Source: Centrapalus pauciflorus (taxonomy: Eukaryota; Streptophyta; Magnoliopsida; Asterales; Asteraceae). Taken from it: DNA of 64,000 nt. Within the stretch, counting starts at the first letter, position 1, and each line of letters begins with the position of its first letter. The stretch spans positions 670,687-734,686 of the forward strand of contig JAANYP010002078.1 of the NCBI GenBank assembly GCA_020465985.1, written 5' to 3'. Below, in pieces: positions 1 through 9,850 of the stretch. The translations under genes and the position numbers were made by a program. The notes under the pieces are model-generated. The model made no database searches. It saw only the letters and a list, made by a program, of their open reading frames with translations, and had not been told where the DNA came from.

Positions 1-683
1 CACGGGATACGACTAGTTTTATCGTTGTTAGTCCTTTGATTGTGACCCTCTTTGACGGGCAGCAATGATTCACCAAAACCAGATGCAGCTGCTTTTGGAT
101 GCTGTGAGCGAGGCGGATCACTGGCACATCTCAACCATAGAAACGACCACATGCCACCTAAAGCCGCTTCGGCAAGAAATACGGATTGTGGACCCTTAAA
201 TTTCACAAGGCTGGGAAGCAGAAGCATCCCCATGGCTGCCCCCAAATACATTCCAGAGGTCGTTAGAGAAACAGACCTTGACCTTTCATGTGGTGGTACC
301 CACTGAGCTAAAACAGTGTGGATGGATGGAAAAATGAAGCCTTGTGCTACTCCAACGAGTAATCGAGCTATTACTAAGGTTATGACTCTCTTTGGATTAA
401 GTGGTACCAAGGCACAAGTTAGAGACCATAGTACAAATGAGAAAAGGAGTACACGCCTTCCACCTATTTTCTGAGCTGCCCATCCACCGGGGACCTGTGA
501 TAAAGCATATCCATAATAGAAGGTTGAAAGTATAGTGCCTTTGCTTGACTGACTTACTCCTTCAGCATCGGCAGCAACTGTATAAGCAATTGAAAAGCCC
601 ACACGTTCAATGTAGCATACAGAAGTACAGACGAAGGTTAAAATGACGATCAAATAGCGCGTTGGAATCATTGAACTGCCCAT
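1..683 (-). CDS. PHT4;6: PHT4-family anion/phosphate transporter (PHT4;6/ANTR5-like), 5' part, cut by the window edge
   Basis: The minus strand from the ATG at 683 reads without interruption to the window edge, giving about 227 N-terminal residues. The reading is a major facilitator protein. It starts with a short tail (PTRYLIVI), then CYIERVGFSIAYT, the loop SSKGTILSTFYYGYALSQVP followed by GGWAAQKIGGRR, and the motif GVAQGFIFPSIHTVLAQWVP. These are signatures of the plant PHT4/SLC17-like family. There is no long transit peptide ahead of the first membrane segment; this, with the ERVGFSIAYT motif, points to the PHT4;6 (ANTR5) branch rather than the plastid PHT4 members. PHT4;6 is known as a Golgi phosphate exporter; that role is inferred here. 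The first exon is long, and the C-terminal membrane half lies outside the window. The ATG is chosen because it is the first in frame and gives the family's usual short N-terminus. The plus-strand open frame at 52-306 is an antisense shadow. Confidence 0.85.
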   Translation of the reverse strand, partial: MGSSMIPTRYLIVILTFVCTSVCYIERVGFSIAYTVAADAEGVSQSSKGTILSTFYYGYALSQVPGGWAAQKIGGRRVLLFSFVLWSLTCALVPLNPKRVITLVIARLLVGVAQGFIFPSIHTVLAQWVPPHERSRSVSLTTSGMYLGAAMGMLLLPSLVKFKGPQSVFLAEAALGGMWSFLWLRCASDPPRSQHPKAAASGFGESLLPVKEGHNQRTNNDKTSRIP

Positions 684-2400
684 TCTTCTACTCGGGCACA
701 AAAAAAAATGCACTGTCCCTTCTGCCTTGTTAGTATAACTTCATTTGTTACTTTGATCTATACTCATTTCACAACCAAAATCTTGCACCTGGAAGGATAT
801 ATTGGAAAGTGAAAAGTAAAGGGATTAGAATGGACATTTAAAGTTGCAGGAAAATCATAAATGAAAAATGAGTTCTAAGGCCAAAATAATATGAGAGAAA
901 GGCAAGACACTGATGGCTGCTAAGAAAACAAGGCTGAGTAGCGTTTGGGAGGTCAGATAATTGTGTTTTGGAATAGCGATTCTTTACAAGTACCAAACAT
1001 TAGGAGTTTGTGACCATCACATAATGTTGTTATGTGTTATATTACTTATTACTGAGATGCTGTTGATCAATCAACCACGAAATCGCTACGCTACTAGCAG
1101 CTAGGAGCGAATTATTGAATACTTAAACTAATACATTAGTGACAATAAAATGAGAAAACACATGAAGATAGGCTGAATTAATTGTTTTTTTATTGGAAAT
1201 TCAAATCCCAAGATGCAGGATGTTCAACTCAAAGCTGAAGAGTGCCATCCAGTTTTTTTAATCATTCATAAAAACCCTTGCTTCTTCTAAAAGATGGATG
1301 AAATGAAACAGGTAATTTAATCTAAGATATGTGGAAAAGGTTGGTATTTGTTGCACCCAAAACAAGTTTATTACACAGATGAAAATGAAACAAATATGAA
1401 GAAGGTCCTGCAAATCTACTACTCCAGACCGAAAATGTAAACATGGCATAGGATAGGCAAGGCAGACTTCCCATCAATCAGCAGGAACAAAGAGTTAAAC
1501 TAAATGGTTTGCCCATTTCCATAAATCTACCCAGATTTAGAAATTTAACACTAAGCATTGCTGGTTAGAAAAAAATATTTATGGGCGAAAGTATAGAATT
1601 AGGTAAGGTTACGAATATCAAGTGACCCTAAAATGCTTGCAAAGTCAACAATTTTGGGCATCAACACAACATAGATGATAGCAGCAAAACGTAGCACTAT
1701 GTACAAATGTCCCATAATTAACAATCAAAATGATGGAGACGATTACAGTTACTGGTAAAGGCAAAACCGGCGGTAGATTTGCATCCAAGTAGATTTGATA
1801 AGAACGATAGGAGTGTTAAGTTTTAAGCCTTTTTTCCATTAAATTAAGCCAACTAAATCGAAGTTTACGACAAACACTACAAATCTAAAAAAATCGGCGG
1901 TAGATTTGCATCCAAGTAGATTCGATAAGAAGTAAGAACAAGCTGAACATGAAAAAGACAAACATTTCAACCACAGACGTCAAATTGCACATCCAAAGTT
2001 AGAAGGGGGAAAAAAGGCAACTAACATAATTGAGATTAAACCTAAAAATCGTCAAAACAGTTGCATAAATGCATTTCCAAGAACGGCAACCACTACAAGA
2101 TTAAGCGAAATTGAAACAGAGCCAATGCAGCATGATGTCGTGATTAAGAAACAAAAACAAATTGCGATCAAGTTAAAGCATCAAAGAGAAGTATCAAGTG
2201 AAGATAATTGAAATTACCTGAAATCGAATGTCAGAATCGTGTATACATAGTACAGATGATACCAGATTGAGCAAATTAGTAGGCTGTGTATGAATTTAAT
2301 TTGATAGCATGATGAGAAATTGGGGATTCGGAAGAAACCTTGTTGACAGAAAGAGTTTTCAGAATTGTGATGGACGTAGTCAAGGCTTCAAAGTCAACTG
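684..2400 (-). promoter_or_regulatory. Leader of the PHT4;6-like gene with a probable 5'-UTR intron
   Basis: Upstream of the minus-strand ATG at 683 lies a branch-point-like TACTAAC (minus strand, about 728-735) and then a T-rich tract, suggesting a 3' splice site between about 691 and 722. The exact AG is not resolved. A good donor (CAG|GTAATTTC on the minus strand) sits at 2218/2217. A leader exon ending at 2218 and an intron of about 1.5 kb are therefore plausible. The interval has no long open frame on either strand; the short minus-strand frame at 1258-1449 looks random. The transcription start is probably near 2400, where base composition becomes less AT-rich, but no TATA box was identified with confidence. 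Confidence 0.4.
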
Positions 2401-3493
2401 ACGCCGCGGCAGCCCGTGAGTTGCGACTTTTGACGATCTTGGGTTTTTTTTTTAGTAGGCAGCAGGACGAGGAAAAACCGTTTTATCTCAACTGAACCGG
2501 AAGCTGACCGGATTATCCGATCGGTTTCGGTTCCATGTATCCCGTTATATTAACTTGGCTTTTTGGTTTTGGTTCGATTGATTTTTTATTTTACTTCATA
2601 TAAATTGATAATAATAAAAAGCTGGAACCGGATCGGATATTTTCTCACGGGTTCTTGATTCTTAATTTTGAATATGTTTTATCTTTTTCAGTTAGACAAT
2701 AATCTCTTGTTGGTTTTAATCTATAATCCAGCAAAATGATGGATTTATATCTTAGTGGATTGATACTTATCGAAGTAAGTTGATAAAATTAGTAAATTGA
2801 CGAATTTTTCTAGAATTTGAAAATCAACTAGTATTATTTTAAGTCTAAATAAGCTGATTAAAGCAAAATTTACCTATATGTATGTGCACGTACGATCGTT
2901 AAGGCACAAATGAGAAAACAAATTTATGCTAAGGAATCAATAGAAATTTCCATATAATCATTATCTCAATACGTAAGAAAAGGTGATTCTAATATATGAT
3001 TAAAGAGAACACAAAACAAAAGAACATATTAGAAATATGATTATTACATGTTTTATGTTATCGTATTTTAATAGGTCCATACACCACATGTGTCTTTTTT
3101 CATCTTTTCATTTTGAAGATGAACGGGTAAAGTATGTAACCATAGTTTGTATTGACACGTGTGACGGTATCTCATATATGAATTCTCACAAGGACCCACA
3201 ATACAAGTTTTTTTAATTTTAAAATTACACTTCTACTCTTTAGAGATGTGTAAATTCTTTTCTTTTTCATGTTAATTTTTCATTTTATGATTTATGTAAT
3301 GTTGATGTTGGAAAATATTTACGTGCGACGGATTTAGGTGATGATGAGTGGTGGCATGTGCCACCAGTCACTTGCTCAAAAACAATGTATTTATTATGAA
3401 ATTTTAATGGTGTTAACGTGGCTATAAGCACTGTACCACCAATCATGTAAGAGATGAACAACCATGAAACTATGAAAGAGATGAACACACACA

Positions 3494-3544
<51 letters not shown>

Positions 3545-4170
3545 TTTGTTTTCTCAATTTTGTAGCCACCCGAGATGTAGTTTTTTGTGGTTAGATATAA
3601 AGATGAAAAGAAGAAGAATAAAAGTAAGAACGGAGACAGAGAAGTAAGGATGAAAAGAAGACATGCATTTTTGACTGACAAATAGATAAAGAATGTTAAT
3701 GTCAATAGCTTTTGAGGAAAGAGACTATTTATGAGTTTTTTTTCCCTAAAAAGCTAGTTGGAAAATGGAAAGAAATCTTTTAATTAACTTCTTTAGTCAT
3801 GTTCTTGTTGCTCCATTTTAAAACATTGGGTGGTCTAAATTTTAAAACTTTGGTTAGGAATTATTAGTCATAAACCTGATTATTAAATTTGTTAGAATGT
3901 ATCATTTAGATGAATTCGTAGAATTTATTAACTAGTTCGATTAAAATAATATAACTGATTGAAAAAAAAAATTCTAAACAAAAGAATTTGATCCAGCACT
4001 TGTGGATCGAAACCAATTTGATGTTTACCTCCTTCAAATGGTATCACAGGTGACAAAAAATTTTACATCTGTCACTGTCTTGTAATGGTTTGTAGCGTTT
4101 GTGTATTAGGGATGCGGTTATGTTTAGAGATTAAATATTTGTTTTATGGGTTTTTTTCTTTTTAAATTTG
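2401..4170. other. AT-rich intergenic stretch
   Basis: This interval lies between the transporter promoter and the first foldback element. It contains a dinucleotide microsatellite (listed separately) and otherwise AT-rich sequence. The only open frames (minus, around 3285-3705) are made by the CA/GA repeat and are not genes. No RNA gene or recognisable element boundary was found. Confidence 0.6.
3485..3542. repeat. Compound (CA)n-(GA)n microsatellite
   Basis: About 13 CA units pass directly into about 16 GA units. On the minus strand the run is translated as Ser-Leu/Cys-Val repeats, which explains the spurious reading frames over it. Likely length-polymorphic. Confidence 0.95.
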
Positions 4171-4473
4171 GGTTTATTATGAAAAAAACCAACATGTTTT
4201 CATGTTTTTTTCGTTTTTGTCCCTCCATGTTATTTTTTTCCATAAAAGTCCTCAAGTTATACTTTTCTTTTTGGTTTAGTGAAACTTAGACATTAGAACC
4301 CGGTTTTTCAGATTTTTAAAACCAAGTTCACAAATTATAACGGGGTCTAATGTCCAAATTTTACTAAACCAAAAAGAAAAGAATAACTTGAGGTTTTTTA
4401 TGGAAAAAAATAACATGGAGGGACGAAAACGTAAAAAAATGTGAAAACATGTTGGTTTTTTTCATAATAAACC
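4171..4473. mobile_element. Foldback MITE with long terminal inverted repeats
   Basis: The first and last roughly 140 bp are near-perfect inverted repeats. The outer ends read GGTTTATTATGAAAAAAACC and, on the opposite strand at the right end, the same sequence. The arms meet at a short centre near 4310-4330. No coding capacity. Flanks are AT-rich and I could not fix a target-site duplication, so the superfamily (MULE-like or other foldback) is open. Confidence 0.75.
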
Positions 4474-4481
4474 ATTTTAAC

Positions 4482-4520
4482 TAGCTGAATACCCGTGCGT
4501 TGCTCGGGTGATGTGTGATG
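4482..4520 (-). mobile_element. Helitron-type 3' terminus (minus orientation)
   Basis: On the minus strand the sequence has a small GC-rich hairpin (CCCGAGCAACGCACGGG), a 7-base spacer (TATTCAG) and then CTAG followed by T. A hairpin shortly before CTRR, with a T flank, is the diagnostic 3' end of Helitrons. The element body would extend to the right on the plus-strand map. Its 5' (TC) end was not found. Confidence 0.45.
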
Positions 4521-4540
4521 AAATTAATATTTATAATTAA

Positions 4541-4695
4541 ATTTTTTTGAACGACAAATTAACTTACTCCTATTCCTAAATCTTACCAGAAGTTACTTCC
4601 ACTGCCTAAATTCCAACTTGTCTCCGACGGGAGTCGAACCCGTGACCCAACACTTACACGACATCTCTCATACCAAATGGGCTAAACCCCATTGG
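4541..4695 (-). mobile_element. tRNA-derived SINE, minus strand, with 13-bp target-site duplication
   Basis: On the minus strand the head contains an A-box-like TTTAGCCCATTTGG and a B box GGTTCGACTCCC, the internal promoter of tRNA-derived SINEs. The 3' end is A-rich (plus strand ATTTTTTT at 4541). Perfect 13-bp direct repeats TATTTATAATTAA flank it at 4528-4540 and 4696-4708. A second family member lies at about 16515-16690. It is not a functional tRNA: no acceptor stem or complete cloverleaf is present. Confidence 0.85.
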
Positions 4696-4769
4696 TATTT
4701 ATAATTAATTGATGACACAATAAATTTTTTTTTTAAAGACAACTACACATTGTTTGCGAATGAAATGTT

Positions 4770-5375
4770 TAGGGATGACAGTAGGGCGGGGCGGGGATCT
4801 CAGTTCTCATCCCCATCCCCACTTCATAATCCCCAGCCCCATCCCCATCCCCATCGGGGGATTGAGTTTCTATTCTCATCCCCGTCGGGGAATCGGGTTT
4901 TTTAAGTTACCAAATATTATTTAAGTTTAAACTATAAATAGTAATTTACTAGAAAAATATATGTAAATAAACTTTAAAAAAATTAATTCAAACATATTTG
5001 AGGTGTTTGCATATGTAATGTATAATTTATAATAAAACTAAAACAAAGAAATGGATGCAAAACATTTATAAAACCAATAAAATGAAAAATAAAAATAGTA
5101 TTTTAAATTATAGAAAAGTCATATACGATTGTATTTGATATATTATATAAAATGTAAATAATTTACATAGTAAAGTTAAATATATGTAATAATTTATATT
5201 AAAACATAATTTATAACCGTGGTCGGGTCGGGGATTAGAGTGTCTCACATCCCCATTATTTTAAATCGGGGATTCCCCGTCCCCATCCCCATCCCCGGTC
5301 AACTCGGGGATTCCCCGGTCAAATCGGGTCGAGTTGCGGGTTCCCCGTCGGGGATGAGGTTTTTTGCCAAGCCTA
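4770..5375. mobile_element. Non-autonomous hAT-like element (TAGGGATGRCA-type ends)
   Basis: The left end reads TAGGGATGACAGTAGGG and the right end, reversed, TAGGCTTGGCAAAAAACC, imperfect ends of the common plant hAT MITE type. Flanking 8-mers GAAATGTT (4762-4769) and AAATTGTT (5376-5383) agree at six of eight positions. Subterminal regions are packed with CCCC/GGGG clusters (TCCCCATCCCC, CGGGGATTCCCC) while the core is AT-rich. No transposase is encoded; the plus-strand open frame at 5219-5452 only reads the GC-rich subterminus. Confidence 0.7.
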
Positions 5376-5383
5376 AAATTGTT

Positions 5384-6716
5384 ACTTATGTTAATCATGA
5401 ATATAAATTATTACACATAATTATATTTGAAGTCTATACATATCTAGTTTAATGCATGTGAGTTGATCAAAAGACTGATTTTAGTTAAAAAAAATCGTGT
5501 ATAATAATGAAGTATATAGAAAAAAAATAATAATAATTTATAATAAAATGAAAACTCATCATTTTTCCATCAACTAATATACAAACACGGATTTGCAAAG
5601 TATTACTTACAATGTCGTCTAACATAATTTTATATTAACAATTTATTCAAACCAATTAATAAAATGTTATCAAACAAAGCAGTTTTCATAAAAAAATTTT
5701 AATAAATCTTAATAAAATCACATTTAACAATTTAAACGGCAAATGACATATCTCATTGGCTAAAGATTTATTTAAAACATTATCGCTTCATTATTAACGG
5801 AGATATTCATTGTTCTTTATGGTATACTGAAAAAATATTTAAACATGTGTTAATTTTGAAACATTAATACATAAACAATACAAAATAATTAGAAGCTTTA
5901 AATGCAAAAAAAAAGTATATCAATGCGACGTTTTTCCTGAGGTTTGAATTAGGGATGACACAATTTTGACCCAACGGACGAGACGATAAAAATGGCTCGT
6001 AGGAAAAAAAGTAAGCTAGCACATATTTTTTCTAAATAATAAATGTCATATGTTTACCTATTTTATAATATATGCTGATTAAAAAACTACTTTTATATGT
6101 TTATCTGCCGTATTTTATATGTTTATTAAACTGAATCATCAATAAAATGTAAATCTAAATGTAAATGTTATCCCATCAATAATTATTTATATATTTAATA
6201 ATATTTTTTCCCATTTGCTTATAAATTTATTTAAAATAAATAAACATTATATAAAATTATTAAATTTAAAAAAAGTAAACAAACAATATATAAAAATATA
6301 TTTCATAATATTTTGTTTATTATAATAAAACATAAAATATTGTTTTATCTATAAACTAAAATTTTAGTCTGTACTGATTAAAATATATATATTTATAAAT
6401 GAAAATTGTAGAATAATCAATTATTCATATCTACGTTATAAAACTATAAAAATAATAATTTTGAATAATTAATGTTTAATTGTAATTTCTATACGTAAAT
6501 AAATATCTCATTATTTTATGCAGGTTTGTTAGTATTGATAGGATTACTGATGTTATCCCATTATTTTCTGAATTTTAACAAATTATATTGCGCTAAATCG
6601 ACAGCCTTAATTTTCTGAACTTTAATCACTAATATTGCGCCACGTGAACATTTTTTCTCTCTGCTCTGTCGGCACTCGGCAATATATTTCTAATATAACT
6701 ATTTGTAAACGTTGTT
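5384..6716. other. AT-rich intergenic DNA, no gene seen
   Basis: Strongly AT-rich with scattered A/T runs and no credible coding frame. Near 6640-6690 is a patch (CCACGTGAAC ... CTCTCTGCTCTGTCGGCA) that reappears in inverse orientation at about 18910-18960, so it belongs to a dispersed repeat family that I cannot classify. Confidence 0.5.
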
Positions 6717-7566
6717 ACTATTCAATGAATAGTAAAGCATGCTGCCAGGCAGCTCAAGCAGGACTTATTTTATGACTTTATATATTATACAACATTTTTG
6801 TTTTTCTATAATAACTTTTGATGTATTATATTTTATAAAAATTTGAATATATCATCATGATCAGATTATTTTTATCTACATTTTGATATAAAATTTGTTA
6901 CCGTCGGAACTATTTCCATTAAGCAGACATGTTTGCAGCTGACTAAATATTTTATTTTATACGATATATAATTGTTTTGTTTTTCTATTATAACGTTTGA
7001 TGCATTATATTTATAATTCAAATATATCATTATGATTGCTTTCCTTTTATCTACATTTTAACATAAAATTGTATTTCGTCTCAGCTATTTTAAAAGGACA
7101 AATTTTTATTAATTAGTTGAATGATCAATCGCACTCCTTCACTATTCACTGAATAGTAAAACTAGCTGGCAGATAGGTAAACGAGTGACTTTTTTTTTTT
7201 TTACTTTATATATCATATATAACATTTTTGTTTTTCTGTGATAACTTTTGATATATTATATTTTTAAAAATTTGAATATATTATTGTGATCGCATTATTT
7301 TTGTCTGCGTTCCGAATAAAAATGTGTTATCGTCGACACTATTTTTATTGGGCACGTAGATACGCAACTGACTAATTATATTATATTATATGTGTTATAT
7401 AATTGTTTTCTTTTTGTGTTATAACGTTTGATATATTATATTATACAAAAGAACGAATATATCATTATAATCACATTCTTTTTTCTACATTCAGACATAA
7501 AATTATTTTTGTCTCAACTATTTTTAAAATGACAAATTTTGTATTATTTTGTTGGTTGATCAATCA
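6717..7566 (+). repeat. Direct tandem duplication, two units of about 425 bp
   Basis: Unit 1 starts near 6717 (ATTCAATGAATAGTAAAGCA) and unit 2 near 7141 (ATTCACTGAATAGTAAAACT). Both continue in the same order: CAACATTTTTGTTTTTCT, a TGATGTATTATATTTT-like block, AATATATCAT(C/T)ATGAT, a T-rich TCTACATT(T) block, and then a second internally similar half. Each unit is itself built of two diverged halves of about 210 bp. The second unit is followed within about 12 bp by the Pack-MULE-like element. Non-coding. Confidence 0.65.
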
Positions 7567-7577
7567 TATTTTTTCTA

Positions 7578-8560
7578 GGGTAAATTTCAAATTTCGTCCC
7601 TGTGGTTATATACAAATTATGGATTCAGTCTTTTTTAAGACGAAATTACAATTACAGTACATGTGGTTGGTTATTTGTTTTGGTTTTAGTCCTTTGACCG
7701 GTCAATTTTTTTAAAATGACCATTTTACCCTTGAGAATATTATAAAAATAGGTATTGAGCTTTCTTTTTCATAAAATAAAATAATAAAAATCCAAAACCT
7801 AAATTGTTTTTCATTTTAATTAGTAAAATAGGATTTCTACAAAATCAAAATATCTCTTTCTCTCTATCTATCTATCTATATGTGTGTAAGATGGCTTTTT
7901 CGACAGTGTGGCAACGACACCACCGCTAGCCTTACCCATGTGTTCGGTTAGCCACACCAAGAGTCTCACCCACCGTCAGGCAACAACCCGACCCCTGTGG
8001 TTGCACCACCAACACCCTCCCCTGCACCAGCCAACGCTCCCAGCTCCGGCTCCCGTCTCTGGACCATCCCCGGAGGCGGAGGCGGAGGCGGAGGCGCATG
8101 CGGCTTTGAGTTTGTTCGTGACAATTATGTTCAGGTTTAGATCTCGTTCTGTCTCCCGTCTCTCCCTCCCTCTTCAATCGATTTATCTTTCCACCCCCTT
8201 TGATCGACGTTGGCTTCGATTTTGTTCGTGGCTCTCTCAGACCGATGATGTTTGGGTTTGTATCTCGTCTTTGTAGATATTGTTTGAATGTCGTCTGTTT
8301 GATTTAATGTTGGATACAGGATATTAGGATGCGCCGAAGGGAAGTATCAGAGAGAAGAGAGAGAGAGAGAGAGAGAGAAATAGTGGCGGGTTCTTCGTCG
8401 AGGCGGATCCCATTTTCCTGAGATGATGCGCCGAAGAGGGGTTAGCCAGTCGGGATTTTGGAGCTTAAAACGCAAGAGCCCTAACTTTTGGAGGAGATTC
8501 GAGGTTGGTGGTGGCGGCAGGGTGGCTGACCGGAGGGTGGCTGTCGCCTGCCGGTGATTG

Positions 8561-8599
<39 letters not shown>

Positions 8600-8888
8600 A
8601 GGGAGACAGAGATAGATTTCTTTAAAGAAAAAGAAAAAAAAACCTTTGTTAATAGTTAAATAAAAAAAGTTTTCGAGTTTTTTTATTCTTTTTACTAAAA
8701 AGATAGTTCATTACCTATTTTTATAATTATGTCAAGGGTAAAATGGTCATATTTAAAACAATGGCTGGTCAAAGGACCAAAAACGTAACAAATGGGTAAC
8801 CATAGATACTGAATTTGTAATTTCGACGTTAAAAGGACCTGTTCCATAATTTGCATATAACCGCAGAGACAAAATTTGTAATTTACCC
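7578..8888. mobile_element. MULE (Pack-MULE-like) with about 190-bp TIRs and 9-bp TSD
   Basis: Long terminal inverted repeats run from 7578 (GGGTAAATTTCAAATTTCGT) inward for about 190 bp and are matched by the reverse complement of about 8700-8888. Both arms carry the modules CCTGTGGTTATATACAAATT / TGCGGTTATATGCAAATT and CCATTTTACCCTTGA. A perfect 9-bp duplication TTTTTTCTA flanks the element (7569-7577 and 8889-8897), the Mutator hallmark. No MURA-type transposase is encoded. The interior, about 7860-8600, is unusually GC-rich, with a GGC-rich block at 8068-8095 and two (GA)n runs. It looks like captured host sequence, which would make this a Pack-MULE. The open frames here (7908-8276 plus, 7932-8177 minus) match no protein I recognise. 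Confidence 0.8.
8349..8378. repeat. (GA)n microsatellite inside the MULE
   Basis: Short GA run in the GC-rich interior of the 7578-8888 element. A second run lies at 8566-8597. Such runs are common in plant 5' leaders, which fits captured gene sequence. Confidence 0.85.
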
Positions 8889-9000
8889 TTTTTTCTATTT
8901 ATAAACTTGTATCGAAGGCAGAGAGTGAATATCGGGTGAAGATCACGATCAGTGGCCAACGTTATTTTATTATTTAAAGTAATATATTTATAAAAATACA

Positions 9001-9036
9001 ATTTACAATCCCGCTGCGACGGGTTAAACAACCTAG
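9001..9036 (+). mobile_element. Helitron-type 3' terminus (plus orientation)
   Basis: CCCGCTGCGACGGG forms a 4-bp GC stem with a small loop, then TTAAACAAC and the terminal CTAG with a T flank (9037). This is the Helitron 3'-end pattern and resembles, in opposite orientation, the terminus at about 4482-4520. The body would lie to the left. The 5' end was not located, and later insertions (hAT, SINE, MULE) fill the space between the two termini. Confidence 0.45.
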
Positions 9037-9108
9037 TATATATAATTTCATGAATTTTTTTTGGAGTTTTGTATCTAAAAAATAAAGAAGTTGTCATTTT
9101 GAGAATCT

Positions 9109-9780
9109 TTTTTTTTTTGAACTGCAGCAATTAATATTAAACCAAAATAAGGCTTGACATCTAGCAAGAAGCAAGAAATACAACCAAACGATGCCCCGAC
9201 ACGTTTAAAAAGCATCAACAAAACAAAGTAAAATTAAGAAAGAACCGTCATATAAGGATCGGTTAGCCACACATTCCACCTCAGTTTCCTCCGGAGCTTT
9301 CCCCTTGAGTTAATCCAAAAGTAAGAATGACTTTGAATACATCCCAAAGCGGTGGAAAAACACAAAGAATTTAAGGGGAAGACCTTTGAATTCCGAAGCT
9401 TCCATATAAACCAACATAATGTAAATACCGACGCCGGAAAAGCCTCCAACACAAATCCTTTAAAACCGATTTCCATCCCCCAATAAATTAATGAGGCCGT
9501 CGAATCAGTAACAGGGTCGTTGATGCCCCACAATCCTTTAAAATCCGTAATTAATTCCTTTCATACTTCGCATCTTCGAAATAAGTGAGAATCTTAAAAC
9601 GAAGGACACACATATAATCTGACATCTCCGATTCCCCAAAGAACACCAAACTGAAGAAATGAGTAACGATTATTATGTCTTGAGGGATTTATTCAGGTGT
9701 AAGAGGCTCAAACCCTCCGCCATAAAACACCACAATTTCAGAGCTTGACAACTTTTGTATCTGCCATCACTATAACCGCT
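9109..9780 (-). pseudogene. LINE (non-LTR retrotransposon) 3' end, decayed
   Basis: On the minus strand a degenerate reverse-transcriptase zinc-finger region (DSHLFRRCEV around 9555-9590) is followed by an open stretch at 9533-9234 containing CWFIWKLRNSKVF. This matches the conserved C-terminus of plant LINE ORF2 (typical pattern: W-x-IWKxRNxxVF). The minus-strand 3' end runs into an A tail, seen as a T-run at about 9109-9118 on the plus strand. The element is 5'-truncated and carries stops and frameshifts upstream. It lies directly before the 5' leader of the FIP37-like fusion gene. Confidence 0.6.
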
Positions 9781-9850
9781 CACACACACCCTTTGGCACT
9801 GTAACAACCGAATTTCGAATCTTTTTGCAACATAATCCTAATCAACACCA

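Noticed and set aside
52..306. Plus-strand open frame of 84 codons
   Set aside because: It is antisense to the PHT4;6-like exon, whose protein on the minus strand is clearly conserved.
3285..3705. Minus-strand frames rich in Ser-Leu and Cys-Val
   Set aside because: They are translations of the CA/GA microsatellite with random flanks.
4620..4695. tRNA gene suggested by B box and A box
   Set aside because: No acceptor stem or complete cloverleaf, an A-rich tail, and 13-bp target-site duplications; this is a SINE. The same applies at 16615-16690.
7908..8276. Possible 122-codon gene in a GC-rich patch
   Set aside because: It lies inside a MULE, covers GGC and GA repeats, has an equally long antisense frame and matches no family; treated as captured sequence.
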